A stretch of DNA of 64,000 bases from CAZSBG01 sp964605145 (GCA_964605145.1 CAZSBG010000003.1:1-64000), one strand, 5' to 3'. Positions 33,011-42,201 are shown, numbered from the stretch's first letter. Notes: generated by a model from the letters alone, not told the origin. A program made the numbers and translations.

Positions 33011-33220
33011 TCAAACCAAAACTACATTTTGTGTACCTACAAATTCAGTATCCAATTCCGGATCACCATCTATAAGAAGCATCTCAATCACCTCTTTGAG
33101 ATTATGATTTAATTCATCCAATGTTTTCGCTTGTGTATGCGCCCCGGAAAATCCAGGCACATATCCCACATAAAGTCCTGTATCGGAACACTTTTCGACG
33201 ACTGCTGTGAACGTCTTCAT
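33011..33220 (-). CDS. hicB: HicB-type antitoxin
   Basis: A 69-residue partial-RNase-H-fold antitoxin: FTAVVEKCSDTGLYVGYVPG, then FSGAHTQAKTLDELNHNLKE, the normal HicB core. It lacks the C-terminal DNA-binding (RHH or HTH) extension of longer HicB proteins, so autoregulation would have to be indirect. It is encoded immediately upstream of hicA, with its stop two bases before the toxin ATG, which is the less common antitoxin-first order. Confidence 0.9.
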   Translation of the reverse strand: MKTFTAVVEKCSDTGLYVGYVPGFSGAHTQAKTLDELNHNLKEVIEMLLIDGDPELDTEFVGTQNVVLV

Positions 33221-33298
33221 AGTTGCACTCCGTTAATTTGGAAGATATTTCCTACAATGGTCTTTAAACGAGAAATTTGATAAAGCCATTCAAGAAAT

Positions 33299-33417
33299 TG
33301 TCAATTGATTCTTTCAAACGACTTTCGAATTACTTCACCTTCCGGCTCCCCGGCTTCACCAATTCCACGCCATTTTTGCACAGCGGGCATTCATCCGGCT
33401 TATAGGTCACCACATCC
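33299..33417 (-). repeat. pyrE 3' end, right copy of the direct repeat
   Basis: The part of the intact pyrE gene plus 31 bp of its 3' flank that is repeated at 32652-32770. The distance between copies (647 bp) is the unit that carries hicBA. Confidence 0.88.
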
Positions 33418-33905
33418 ATTTCAATCACAGAGAATTTCGGCACAGAAAACCGCACTCGATTCTGGCTTCGGTCGACCAGGAACCCCACGCCGATCAGGTT
33501 GCCGCCGGCCTCTTTCACCAGATCAATCACTTCCAAAATCGAGCCGCCGGTAGTGACCACATCTTCAACCACCAGTACCTTTTCATTTCTATTAATTTCA
33601 AATCCCCGGCGAAGCGTCATTTTGCTATCCTGGCGTTCGGTAAAAATGGCTCGGGCGCTCATCAAACGCGCCACTTCCTGGGCTACAACAATTCCGCCCA
33701 GCGCAGGTCCCACGACAACATCCACTTTTTGGGGCATAAAATTATAAGCGATTTCCCAGCACAATTTTTCAGATTGTTTGGGATATTGCAGAACTTTTGC
33801 ACATTGAAAATAATGAGGGCTGTGCAGACCAGACGTCAGCAGAAAATGACCTTCCAAAAAACCGCCGGTTTCTTTGAAGATATTCAGAACATCATCCTTT
33901 TTCAA
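33330..33905 (-). CDS. pyrE: orotate phosphoribosyltransferase
   Basis: A 191-residue enzyme converting orotate and PRPP to orotidine 5'-phosphate in pyrimidine synthesis. The PRPP-binding motif is VLVVEDVVTTGGSILEVIDL. The N-terminal LLTSGLHSPHYFQCAKVLQY and the loop VGPALGGIVVAQEVAR with TERQDSKMTLRRGF are typical. The C-terminus carries a CPLC pair. I place the start at the TTG at 33905, since AAAGGAGG lies five bases upstream; the frame stays open to 33941. It is followed on the strand by hicBA and a second, truncated copy of its own 3' end. pyrF lies upstream on the same strand, separated by a membrane protein gene. Confidence 0.93.
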   Translation of the reverse strand: MKKDDVLNIFKETGGFLEGHFLLTSGLHSPHYFQCAKVLQYPKQSEKLCWEIAYNFMPQKVDVVVGPALGGIVVAQEVARLMSARAIFTERQDSKMTLRRGFEINRNEKVLVVEDVVTTGGSILEVIDLVKEAGGNLIGVGFLVDRSQNRVRFSVPKFSVIEMDVVTYKPDECPLCKNGVELVKPGSRKVK

Positions 33906-33944
33906 TATTTCCTCCTTTAATGTGAAAAGGTATCGTGACAACAG

Positions 33945-34334
33945 TTAATATAACAGTGATAAATTCACGTAAGCCTGAATTGAAAATCCAATGGCAAAAA
34001 GCAGGAACCCAATAATTCCAACAGTCCCCCTTTTGAGCCGGTGAATTAAGAGTTCGATTAATTGTGGTGAAAAGTCGCTGAGCAGTCCAAGGCTCAGAAT
34101 TATGGCAAGCGCCTCGATTAAATGAAGCACTTTGAAAAATTTGGAAATAGAAACGACGGCCATCGCAATCAGCGCAAACGCGACAAACCGTATCACCCGA
34201 TGCTGTCGTAATTTCTCCGCAATGCTGAGCAGGTTCTCTTTACCGATCGCTTCGGCTGATAGCAAAAACGCGCCGGCTAATTCCAGGTACAATCCAAAAA
34301 AAGTAAGTGTGTAATAAATGGTTTTATCGGTCAT
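33945..34334 (-). CDS. small membrane protein of unknown function
   Basis: A 129-residue protein with four hydrophobic segments: YYTLTFFGLYLELAGAFLLS, VIRFVAFALIAMAVVSISKF, IEALAIILSLGLL and GTVGIIGFLLFAIGFSIQAY. It begins MTDKTI. I do not recognise the family. It lies between pyrF (26 bp) and pyrE (39 bp) on the same strand and is likely cotranscribed with them, but nothing links it to pyrimidine metabolism. Confidence 0.65.
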   Translation of the reverse strand: MTDKTIYYTLTFFGLYLELAGAFLLSAEAIGKENLLSIAEKLRQHRVIRFVAFALIAMAVVSISKFFKVLHLIEALAIILSLGLLSDFSPQLIELLIHRLKRGTVGIIGFLLFAIGFSIQAYVNLSLLY

Positions 34335-34360
34335 TGTTCCGACTAATTTACAGGTTACAG

Positions 34361-35170
34361 TTATGGACGCCGCGCATTTATGTCATCGCGCATCTCCCGC
34401 GCTTTTTGGCCGGCAACGTCCGCGAAATCATTGTCGTTGGAAGCATAAATTATTCCACGACTTGAATTGAATATTGCTCCCAGGCCATCTTCATTCGTCG
34501 CATATTTTATGACCAGATCCAAATCCCCGCCCTGGGCGCCCAGGCCCGGGACTAAAAACGGCAATTCCGGCGCTATTTCCCGAATATGCTTCAGCTCTTC
34601 CGGGTACGTGGCTCCAACCACCAGTCCGCAATTTCTCCTCGAGTTCCACATTTGCACCTGTTTTGCCACGCGCTCGAACAGCATATTTTCGCCATCGCTC
34701 ATTTTTTGGAAATCATTGGCGCCCTTGTTGGACGTATGACACAAAATGAATGCCCCGTTTTCCTCGTCTTCGATGAATGGCGCAACGCTGTCGCCTCCAA
34801 GATAGGGATTGACCGTGATGGCGTCGAACGGAAGCTCGCTGAAAAACGCCTGCGCGTACATTCTGGATGTGTTGCCAATATCCCCGCGCTTGGCGTCCGC
34901 AATTTTGATTACATCTGCCGGCAAATACTTTACGATCTGCGTCATGGACTGCCAGCCTTTGGCGCCGTACGATTCGAAAAAAGCCGTATTGATTTTGTAG
35001 GCAGCCGCGAACTCCAGCGTGGCATCGATAATGGCTTTGCTGAAATACACCAGTGGCTCATCTTTTCCCAGGATGAAAGATGGGACTTTTTTCAAATCGA
35101 CATCCAGTCCCACGCAAACAAGACTGTCCCGCTGATTGCAGATGTGGTTCAGTCTCTCATTAAACGTCAT
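34361..35170 (-). CDS. pyrF: orotidine 5'-phosphate decarboxylase, type 2
   Basis: A 269-residue enzyme catalysing the last step of UMP synthesis. Recognised from DSLVCVGLDVDLKKVP at the N-terminus, the catalytic DAKRGDIGNTS motif (Lys and Asp), ITVNPYLGGDSVAPF and the phosphate-loop region LPFLVPGLGAQGGDLDLV. Length and motifs fit the longer type 2 subgroup (as in mycobacteria and Bacteroidota) rather than the 230-residue type 1. GGAACAG precedes the ATG. It is first in a unit with a membrane protein and pyrE. Confidence 0.95.
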   Translation of the reverse strand: MTFNERLNHICNQRDSLVCVGLDVDLKKVPSFILGKDEPLVYFSKAIIDATLEFAAAYKINTAFFESYGAKGWQSMTQIVKYLPADVIKIADAKRGDIGNTSRMYAQAFFSELPFDAITVNPYLGGDSVAPFIEDEENGAFILCHTSNKGANDFQKMSDGENMLFERVAKQVQMWNSRRNCGLVVGATYPEELKHIREIAPELPFLVPGLGAQGGDLDLVIKYATNEDGLGAIFNSSRGIIYASNDNDFADVAGQKAREMRDDINARRP

Positions 35171-35294
35171 ATCTGTTCCGTATTTTATTCATTCAGTAAA
35201 ATTACGATCATCTTTTCATGCAAAAAATCATAACAAAATAAGGTAATTCAACTTAAGAATCAATAAAAAAAAATAATTTTTGAATGTCCTTTTA

Positions 35295-35458
35295 ACCTGA
35301 ATTATTCACAAATTTCAAACAATAGATATTTAACTTAATGTTATGAATAAAATTAATCAGATATATGAAATTTAACAAAGTTAGATATACTGAATTCGGA
35401 ATGAAGCACCATTCAGGCTATCTGGATTCCTTAATGCATTACAATGAATAATCCAGGT
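35295..35458 (-). mobile_element. 164-bp TA-flanked MITE (family T, copy D)
   Basis: Reverse orientation: on the plus strand it reads ACCTGAATTATTCAC to TGAATAATCCAGGT, with TA at 35293-35294 and 35459-35460. It lies between the divergent pyrF and cytochrome units, 113 bp before the GTG of the first cytochrome-unit gene, so it may have displaced or supplied promoter signals. Confidence 0.92.
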
Positions 35459-35571
35459 TAAAGAATCAGCAGAAGAAGAATGAAACTTAAAGATTGAAAT
35501 TTTTTCCGTTCAGGTGTAATTTTCGACACGCAATAAATATCATTTCCATACATAATCCACAGGAGGAAAAA

Positions 35572-36651
35572 GTGAATCCAACAAATCTCATACCAAGCCC
35601 GGACACCATTCCTGCGCCGGCGTGGTTGTTCCTTGGTTTGGATATCTTCACCTTTATCATCCACATCCTTATTATCAACGTTGTGGTTGGCGGCAGCTTA
35701 ATCCTGTTCTTCTCCCGATTAAAAAATCAGTCAGCGCCTCAGGATGAAACCCTTCATGGACTGGCTGCCGGAAAGATTCCGTCTCTTTTTGCACTGGGAA
35801 TCACATTCGGGGTGGCTCCGCTCCTTTTCATCCAGGTAATTTACGGTCACTTCATTTATTCCAGCTCTGTGCTTATGGCGGTATTCTGGATTCTCATCAT
35901 TCCATTTTTAATTCTGGCGTATTACGGCGCTTACATTCATGCCAGGAGATATTCCACAGCGCAGACCCTGTCCATTGCCGCAATAGGCGTAACCAGTCTT
36001 CTTGTTCTCTACATTTCATTCATATTCGTGAATAACATGACATTGATGGTTCAGCCTGAAAAATGGGACGCCTATTTTGCCAATCGCGGTGGTACGATAT
36101 TAAATCTGGGCGATCCCACAATTTTACCGCGCTATTTGCATTTTCTAACCGCATCCATTGCAGTGGCAGGTCTTTTCATGGCCGGAACCTGGCATTTCAG
36201 ACCGAAAAAAAGTGCAGTTGATGCAGGCAACAAAATTAAAATCGGCCTGAGAGTATTTGCCATTGCCACCAGTGTGCAGGTGCTGGTGGGCATCTGGTTT
36301 CTGCTGGCCATTCCTTCTGATTTCATCAAAGCGTTTATGGGCGGAAATCTCTTTTATTCCATCGTCTTGCTGATCGCCTTTCTCCTGACACTCAGCGTCA
36401 TTTCCACGGCATTCAAAGGCAAATTTGTGACCACGACAATACACCTGTTGGTGATCATTTTGCTGATGGTCATCAACCGCGCCAATCTTCGGACATTGTA
36501 TCTGCAGGACGTATTTTCATTTGACGAATTGACGCTGCAACCGCAGTACGGCGTCATGACGCTGTTTTTCGTCGTTTTCATTATCGGACTTTTGAGTGTT
36601 GGTTACATGCTCAGACTTGTTCAACGCGCTGAAGAAAGGAGGGCAGCATAA
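35572..36651 (+). CDS. polytopic membrane subunit of a bd-oxidase-like complex
   Basis: A 359-residue integral membrane protein with about nine helices. The start is the GTG at 35572, preceded by ACAGGAGG. The first helix block reads IPAPAWLFLGLDIFTFIIHI then LIINVVVGGSLILFF; further landmarks are VIYGHFIYSSSVLM and PRYLHFLTASIAVAGLFMAG, each with a buried His that could ligate haem. Its stop overlaps the start of the next gene (TAATG), so the two products probably form one complex. The general plan recalls the CydA superfamily (cytochrome bd and its cytochrome c-linked relatives); I infer a quinol- or cytochrome-c-linked oxidoreductase subunit, not a proven oxidase. Confidence 0.7.
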   Translation: MNPTNLIPSPDTIPAPAWLFLGLDIFTFIIHILIINVVVGGSLILFFSRLKNQSAPQDETLHGLAAGKIPSLFALGITFGVAPLLFIQVIYGHFIYSSSVLMAVFWILIIPFLILAYYGAYIHARRYSTAQTLSIAAIGVTSLLVLYISFIFVNNMTLMVQPEKWDAYFANRGGTILNLGDPTILPRYLHFLTASIAVAGLFMAGTWHFRPKKSAVDAGNKIKIGLRVFAIATSVQVLVGIWFLLAIPSDFIKAFMGGNLFYSIVLLIAFLLTLSVISTAFKGKFVTTTIHLLVIILLMVINRANLRTLYLQDVFSFDELTLQPQYGVMTLFFVVFIIGLLSVGYMLRLVQRAEERRAA

Positions 36652-39311
36652 TGAATTATCCGATCTGGGAAATTACGACAATTGGCGGCGGATCTCTCAT
36701 CGCCCTTATTTCAATTCTGCATGTTTATATCGCTCATCTGGCTGTTGGAGGCGGCATCTTTTTATGGCTCACTGACAGAAAAGGCTTCAGGGAAAACAGC
36801 GCGGGCATCCATGCTTATGTGAAAAAGCACACCTGGTTTTTTCTTCTGCTCACCCTGGTTTTCGGCGGCGTCACCGGCGTGGGGATCTGGTTCATCATTG
36901 CGCTGGTGCATCCGGCAGCCACCTCGAAACTCATTCACGCATTCGTCTTCGGATGGGCCATTGAATGGGTATTTTTCCTCGGTGAAATCGTGGCGCTTCT
37001 CATCTATCACTATCGTTTTGACAAACTCGACCGCAAGAGCCGTTTGAATATTGCATTTCTTTACGCGCTCTTTGCATGGCTCAGCTTGTTTATCATCAAT
37101 GGGATTCTGTCGTTCATGCTCACCCCGGGAAAATGGTTGACCACCCAAAATTTCTGGCATGGCTTTCTGAACCCCACGTTTTTTTCTTCGCTATTTTTCC
37201 GAACATTCGTGGCCACGATGATCGCCGGCCTTTTCGGTTACATTACTACTGTGTTTCTGAAAGACACGGCATTGCGGAAAAATCTTTTAAAATATTGCAG
37301 TAAATGGCTGCTCTATTCTTTGATTGGAATTCTGGTCAGCGGCGTCTGGTATTTCTTTTCCATTCCGGGCGAGATTCGCGAGACAGCATTCATTCTGAAT
37401 CCGCAAACTTCGCCGTTTGTCACTCTGATGTTCACAGCCACAGTGCTGGTATTTTTGGGCGGCATTTATTTTTCCCTGCGGACAGAATCCGGCACGCAAA
37501 AAGTATTCGCGTTTGTGTTGGTGCTTATCGGCCTTTTCTGGATGGGCGGATTTGAGTACATTCGCGAAATTTCAAGAAAACCGTACGTCATCAATCAATT
37601 CATGTATTCCACTTCGATTATGAAAAATGAATCCGAGCAGCTCAACACTGCCGGGGTGCTGCCATCTGCAAAATGGTCAGAAATTAAACATGTTACTCCG
37701 GAGAATAAACTTGAAGCAGGAAAAGAATTATTCAATATTCAATGCCTGAGCTGCCACACCGTGAATGGCATTCGTAATGACATCGTTTCCCGCACTGAAA
37801 TGTTCCCCTTGCGGGGACTGATTTCTCACTTATCCGGCCAGGGCAAAGTGTTAAACTATATGCCGGAATTTGTGGGCACAGAAGCAGAAAAGGAAGCTCT
37901 GGCTGCGTACATTATTTCTAAGATACATCAGAAAGAGATCCCGTTCGATAAACCGACTGAAATCAAACGCGAACCCAAGGAAACAGAAATCCATGAATTC
38001 AACACACGCTCCGATAAATATCTTATTCTGGCCTGGAACGACCTGGGCATGCACTGCATATCAGACTGCGATCCCTGGTTCGTAATCCTGCCGCCGGCAA
38101 ATACGCTGGAGGCACTATTGATTCAACGCGGCGAGGTGCCGGAACTTGTGTCGGATGGCGTGGAATTAACGTTTTGCGTGGAACCTGGATTTGAAAATCC
38201 GGCGTCCCAGGTGGAATTCTGGAAATATGCCACATCAAATTTTGGCGTCGAGCTTGAGGATAATATCGGATTGGGCGGACTTGGCTTGTCCGGAAAATTC
38301 AGTTATAATGATGATCGCAGCGCGTTCATCGCTGAAAAGATACCGGTGGTCCCCTATCGAGAAGATGGCGTTTACAATCCCTATCCGCTATTCACTGTAG
38401 AAGCCCGCAACTCGGATACCGGCGAATTACTGGCAACGACAAAAGTTGTAGCCCCGGCGTCCACGGAAATGAGTTGCTGGAAATGTCATGGCGGCGACTG
38501 GCGGGTGAATGGCGTTGCCGGTGTTTCCGATGTGACAGCGAAAAATATACTTCGCATACACGACCGTATCAACGGGACAAATCTGCTAAGCCAGGCAGAA
38601 ACAGGAAAGCCCCAACTGTGTCAGAGCTGTCATGCAGATCCGGCGCTGAACGCACCGGGCAAAGCAGAGCTTCGTAACTTTTCCGCAGCCATGCATGGCT
38701 GGCACGCCAATTATATCACGGAAAGTGATGGCACGGCCTGCGCTCTCTGTCACCCGGCGTACAAATTGGGCGCTACCCGATGCCAGCGCGGATTGCACGG
38801 CGAATTTGACATTGACTGCGTTTCATGTCATGGCACATTGCAGGAACATGCTATTTCCCTGCTGAACCATGAAAAAGACAAGAAAGGCACGGCGCGTTTA
38901 TTGAATCACCTGAATCCAACGCGCGTCGAATCCCGCGATCAGGTGAATTCACGAATGCCCTGGCTCAATCAACCGGACTGCCTGACCTGTCATGAAGATT
39001 TCGAGCAGCCTGAGATGGAAAGCAGCGGTTTCAATGCCTGGGTTGAAGATGCATCTGAACTGTATCGCATGCGATTCGATTATGCCGGCATTCGCTGCCA
39101 GGCATGCCACGGTTCGACCCATGCACTCTATCCGGCCCGAAATGCATACAGCAGCTATCGCGATGTGATTCAGCCGATGCAATACAGCGGACAACCGTTT
39201 CCCATCGGTTCGAATAAAACGTGCGAGGTTTGTCACATGCAGGCAATGGAATTTTCCGTGCATCACGAAAACATGCTGCGCATGATGCGGAATCAGTTTT
39301 CTTTGGATTAA
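36651..39311 (+). CDS. bd-oxidase-like membrane domain fused to an eight-haem cytochrome c region
   Basis: An 886-residue fusion. Residues 1-320 are membrane helices with conserved His residues (ISILHVYIAHLAVGGGIFL, FGGVTGVGIWFIIALVHPA, IHAFVFGWAIEWVFFLGEI). Then comes a monohaem-cytochrome-c-like domain (CLSCH near residue 365) and a domain carrying WNDLGMHC, a motif known in secreted multihaem proteins. A C-terminal multihaem part follows with CWKCH, CQSCH, CALCH, CVSCH, CLTCH, CQACH and CEVCH. There are eight CxxCH sites in total. It starts one base inside the upstream gene's stop. It presumably passes electrons between the quinone pool and periplasmic acceptors or donors; direction is unknown. 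Confidence 0.8.
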   Translation: MNYPIWEITTIGGGSLIALISILHVYIAHLAVGGGIFLWLTDRKGFRENSAGIHAYVKKHTWFFLLLTLVFGGVTGVGIWFIIALVHPAATSKLIHAFVFGWAIEWVFFLGEIVALLIYHYRFDKLDRKSRLNIAFLYALFAWLSLFIINGILSFMLTPGKWLTTQNFWHGFLNPTFFSSLFFRTFVATMIAGLFGYITTVFLKDTALRKNLLKYCSKWLLYSLIGILVSGVWYFFSIPGEIRETAFILNPQTSPFVTLMFTATVLVFLGGIYFSLRTESGTQKVFAFVLVLIGLFWMGGFEYIREISRKPYVINQFMYSTSIMKNESEQLNTAGVLPSAKWSEIKHVTPENKLEAGKELFNIQCLSCHTVNGIRNDIVSRTEMFPLRGLISHLSGQGKVLNYMPEFVGTEAEKEALAAYIISKIHQKEIPFDKPTEIKREPKETEIHEFNTRSDKYLILAWNDLGMHCISDCDPWFVILPPANTLEALLIQRGEVPELVSDGVELTFCVEPGFENPASQVEFWKYATSNFGVELEDNIGLGGLGLSGKFSYNDDRSAFIAEKIPVVPYREDGVYNPYPLFTVEARNSDTGELLATTKVVAPASTEMSCWKCHGGDWRVNGVAGVSDVTAKNILRIHDRINGTNLLSQAETGKPQLCQSCHADPALNAPGKAELRNFSAAMHGWHANYITESDGTACALCHPAYKLGATRCQRGLHGEFDIDCVSCHGTLQEHAISLLNHEKDKKGTARLLNHLNPTRVESRDQVNSRMPWLNQPDCLTCHEDFEQPEMESSGFNAWVEDASELYRMRFDYAGIRCQACHGSTHALYPARNAYSSYRDVIQPMQYSGQPFPIGSNKTCEVCHMQAMEFSVHHENMLRMMRNQFSLD

Positions 39312-39324
39312 AAATCATATTTTA

Positions 39325-39488
39325 GCCTGAATTTTTCACAAATTTCAAACAATAGATATTTAACTTAATGTTATGAATAAAATTAATCAGATATATGAAA
39401 TTTAACAAAGTTAGATATACTGAATTCGGAATGAAGCACCATTCAGGCTATCTGGATTCCATAATGCATTACAATAAATAATCCAGGT
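39325..39488 (-). mobile_element. 164-bp TA-flanked MITE (family T, copy E)
   Basis: Reverse orientation. Plus-strand ends GCCTGAATTTTTCAC and TGAATAATCCAGGT-like (here AATAAATAATCCAGGT); TA at 39323-39324 and 39489-39490. It lies 13 bp after the stop of the multihaem gene. Confidence 0.9.
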
Positions 39489-39587
39489 TAGAGCCACCAA
39501 AACATAAAGGCTCAAAAAAAATTCATAATTCAACTATAGACACTTTGGTGTCTTATCCAAATTTACATTAAATATTTTGAGGGAAAT

Positions 39588-41042
39588 ATGACCAGAAAAA
39601 TCATTATTAAATCAGTTATTAGCTTGGTAGTTTTGGGACTTATTATGTGGGCCATTTCTTGCGCGGTCAATCCTGTAACAAAAAAGCGCGAGTTCATGCT
39701 CCTTACTGAAAGCAATGAAATTGCACTCGGGAAGCAAACAGACCAGCAAATTATCGAAAGTTACGGCCTCTACGATAACGCCAATCTGACAAATTATATC
39801 AGCGCCATTGGTCAGGAAATGTCGAAGAAGAGCCATCGGCCCAATCTGCAATTTTCGTTCAAACTGCTGGACAGTCCGGTGATCAATGCATTCGCCGTAC
39901 CTGGTGGCTTCATCTACTGCACGCGCGGCATTCTCTCTTATTTCAACAATGAAGCCGAGCTGGCCGGCGTGCTGGGTCATGAGATTGGCCACGTAACAGC
40001 GCGTCATTCCGCCCAGCAGTACAGCAAAGCTCAGATTGCGCAACTGGGTCTGGGGCTTGGTGTGGCGCTCTCTGAAACATTACGCAAATACGCCGGTATT
40101 GCCAACTTTGGCGTGAGCATGCTCTTCCTGCGGTTCAGTCGGGACAATGAACGGCAAGCCGACGAGCTGGGAGTTGAATATTCAACCAAAGCCGGTTATG
40201 ATGCCAACCACATGGCAAATTTTTTCAACACCCTGGAACGTCTCAATCCAGGTTCTGACCGAAGCGGTTTGCCCGGCTGGTTTTCAACGCATCCAAATCC
40301 ACCGGACCGCATCCTTGCAGTTCGGAATGATACGAAATCATGGCAGAATAAAGTTTCCACCAAGCAATTTCAGGTCAACCGTGCGGCGTATCTGAACAAA
40401 ATCAATGGAATGATTTACGGTGAGGATCCTCGCCAGGGCTATGTTGAAGGCAACCAGTTCTATCACCCACAGATGCGATTTCAGTTCACCATTCCCGCTG
40501 GCTGGCAGGTGAACAATACACCGTCTCAGGTGCAGATGTTCAACGAAAAACAGGACGCGGTTATCCTGTTTTCGTTATCCGGGGAATCGACTCCGGCGGC
40601 GGCAGCGAACAGTTTCACCACAAACAGCGGCGCCACTGTCAAAAAATCGGATGCAACCCGTGTGAATGGCCTGCCCGCCCAGCACGTAATCTCCGACATC
40701 ACCCACGAAGGCGCAGTTTACAGCTTTTCATCCTACTTCATCCAGAAAGATGGAAAAATATTTACATTTCACGGCTACACCAGCCAGGCCCAATTTGATA
40801 CGTATTTGCCGGCGTTCAATCAAACCATGACCCAATTTAAAAAATTGACTGATTCGTCAAAAATTAATGTGAAACCGGCGCGGCTGGTCGTAAAAAAAAC
40901 AAGATCGAAGACCAGCCTCCGCAATGCGCTATCGCAATTCGGCGTCACAGCGGACAAACTGGAGGAAACAGCCATTCTCAACGGCATGAATCTCGATGAC
41001 ATGCTTGATGCCAATGCGCCGGTGAAAATTGTTGAAAAATAA
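39588..41042 (+). CDS. M48-family zinc metalloprotease lipoprotein
   Basis: A 484-residue peptidase of the BepA/YfgC and LoiP type, acting in the periplasm on misfolded envelope proteins. Signal/anchor residues 5-25 end in the lipobox AISC. The zinc motif H131-E-I-G-H135 sits in LAGVLGHEIGHVTARHSAQQ, with the third ligand Glu in FSRDNERQADELGVEYSTKA. The next block, GLPGWFSTHPNPPDRILAV, is also typical. The C-terminal 200 residues are a beta-rich region (FQFTIPAGWQVNNTPSQVQM) ending in a LysM-like or repeat-like segment near LRNALSQFGVTADKLEETAI. GAGGG precedes the ATG and a terminator follows. Confidence 0.9.
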   Translation: MTRKIIIKSVISLVVLGLIMWAISCAVNPVTKKREFMLLTESNEIALGKQTDQQIIESYGLYDNANLTNYISAIGQEMSKKSHRPNLQFSFKLLDSPVINAFAVPGGFIYCTRGILSYFNNEAELAGVLGHEIGHVTARHSAQQYSKAQIAQLGLGLGVALSETLRKYAGIANFGVSMLFLRFSRDNERQADELGVEYSTKAGYDANHMANFFNTLERLNPGSDRSGLPGWFSTHPNPPDRILAVRNDTKSWQNKVSTKQFQVNRAAYLNKINGMIYGEDPRQGYVEGNQFYHPQMRFQFTIPAGWQVNNTPSQVQMFNEKQDAVILFSLSGESTPAAAANSFTTNSGATVKKSDATRVNGLPAQHVISDITHEGAVYSFSSYFIQKDGKIFTFHGYTSQAQFDTYLPAFNQTMTQFKKLTDSSKINVKPARLVVKKTRSKTSLRNALSQFGVTADKLEETAILNGMNLDDMLDANAPVKIVEK

Positions 41043-41051
41043 GTCGATTTC

Positions 41052-41088
41052 GATCATACACGGTCTTCGGATCGTGTATGATCTTTTT
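41052..41088 (+). terminator. Rho-independent terminator of the M48 protease gene
   Basis: A perfect 11-bp stem GATCATACACG/CGTGTATGATC with a 10-base loop and a following TTTTT. It starts 10 bp after the stop codon. Confidence 0.92.
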
Positions 41089-41401
41089 CTTCCAAAACTG
41101 CATCTCCCTCAACAGTGTAATTTCTACACGATTAAAATTCTCAAGGACAATTCATGCAAACAAACATATTTTATCGATAATTTCAACAACCTGACTTTCA
41201 TCACCACCCAAAAAGCATGTAATCTTTACACCATCCGCATCATCCCTCAATTTTCCTTTCACTATTCAGTGCTAATATAATCGACTGTTTTTATTGCAAT
41301 TGAACATTCCCTATCGATCTATTTTTTTCATGGCACGCCTTTTGACAGTTACCAAATATCAGTTCATGTAAATTTGGAACCTATCAATTGGAGGCATTAT
41401 C
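41089..41401. other. intergenic with possible promoter of the signalling cluster
   Basis: AT-rich, non-coding. TTGACA at 41342-41347 with TAAATTTG (41369-41376, the Bacteroidota -7 motif TAnnTTTG) is a possible promoter, though the spacing is longer than usual. GGAGG stands eight bases before the LysM gene ATG. Confidence 0.35.
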
Positions 41402-42097
41402 ATGAAAAAGAAAATTACCATCCTTCTCATCGCGGTAATTCTGGTCGTCGGCTATACTCACGATCAGTTCCTGTGGTGCAAAAAATTATTCTTCAATGAA
41501 CCGCAAACCCACACCATCCAAAAAGGTGAATATTTAAGCGCTCTTGCGAAAAAATATTATGGCGATCCGGGTTACTGGAAAGAATTAGCCCTCATCAATC
41601 GCGCGCCAGACAGCGATCTGATTTTCCCCGGCGAAGAAATAATTGTGCCGCGCTTGAGTGTGATCAGGGAAATTCGGCGCACACGCTGGATGTCCAAAGT
41701 GAATTCATTCATTAAAGATGAAAAAAACATCATTGCACGCCTGGATAAAAATGAGGTGGAAGACACCTATCATGCAGAAACAATTCAGGATACTGTAACG
41801 CAGGCAGCGCCAACTTTGGCTTCACAGGAATCCATTTCAGAAACGCCCATTCAGGAAAATGAAACTGAGCACCAGTCTGCCTCTATGTTCTACATCCTGG
41901 GCGCAATCGGTCTCGTATTCATTGTTTCGCTCATCACCTTCCTGGTCTATCGTAAAAAGAAGCATGAAGAAGTGTTCACATTTGATGATATCGATGAATC
42001 AGACAGCGACACCGGAGATGAAGATTCAGAGCCGGATTATCAGGATTACTTACGCAAAAAATCCAACCGTAAAAAAGAAAAAGTGTTAGCTAACTAA
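41402..42097 (+). CDS. LysM-domain membrane protein
   Basis: A 231-residue protein with an N-terminal signal anchor (ITILLIAVILVVGYT), one LysM peptidoglycan-binding domain (THTIQKGEYLSALAKKYYGD to FPGEEIIVPRL, residues about 36-80), a polar linker, a second transmembrane helix (FYILGAIGLVFIVSLITFLV) and an acidic then basic cytoplasmic tail (FTFDDIDESDSDTGDEDSEP, then RKKSNRKKEK). GGAGG precedes the ATG. It is the first gene of a plus-strand run encoding phosphatase, VWA, FHA and kinase proteins, so it could link the cell wall to that signalling module. Its Ser/Thr-rich acidic tail is a plausible phosphorylation target (inference). Confidence 0.8.
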   Translation: MKKKITILLIAVILVVGYTHDQFLWCKKLFFNEPQTHTIQKGEYLSALAKKYYGDPGYWKELALINRAPDSDLIFPGEEIIVPRLSVIREIRRTRWMSKVNSFIKDEKNIIARLDKNEVEDTYHAETIQDTVTQAAPTLASQESISETPIQENETEHQSASMFYILGAIGLVFIVSLITFLVYRKKKHEEVFTFDDIDESDSDTGDEDSEPDYQDYLRKKSNRKKEKVLAN

Positions 42098-42121
42098 TCC
42101 TGAATCAGGACTTATTTCTCA

Positions 42122-42160
42122 CGTGAAACGTGGGTATGCATGACGTACTCACGTTTCACG
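42122..42160. other. 11-bp-stem hairpin between LysM and PP2C genes
   Basis: CGTGAAACGTG (42122-42132) pairs perfectly with CACGTTTCACG (42150-42160). There is no U-tract. It may be an attenuator or processing site in the mRNA of the signalling cluster, or an operator. Its presence argues that the PP2C coding region begins downstream of it. Confidence 0.5.
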
Positions 42161-42201
42161 CCCAATATTCGAAATCAAAAAAGCACACCAAGACAAGAAC
42201 A

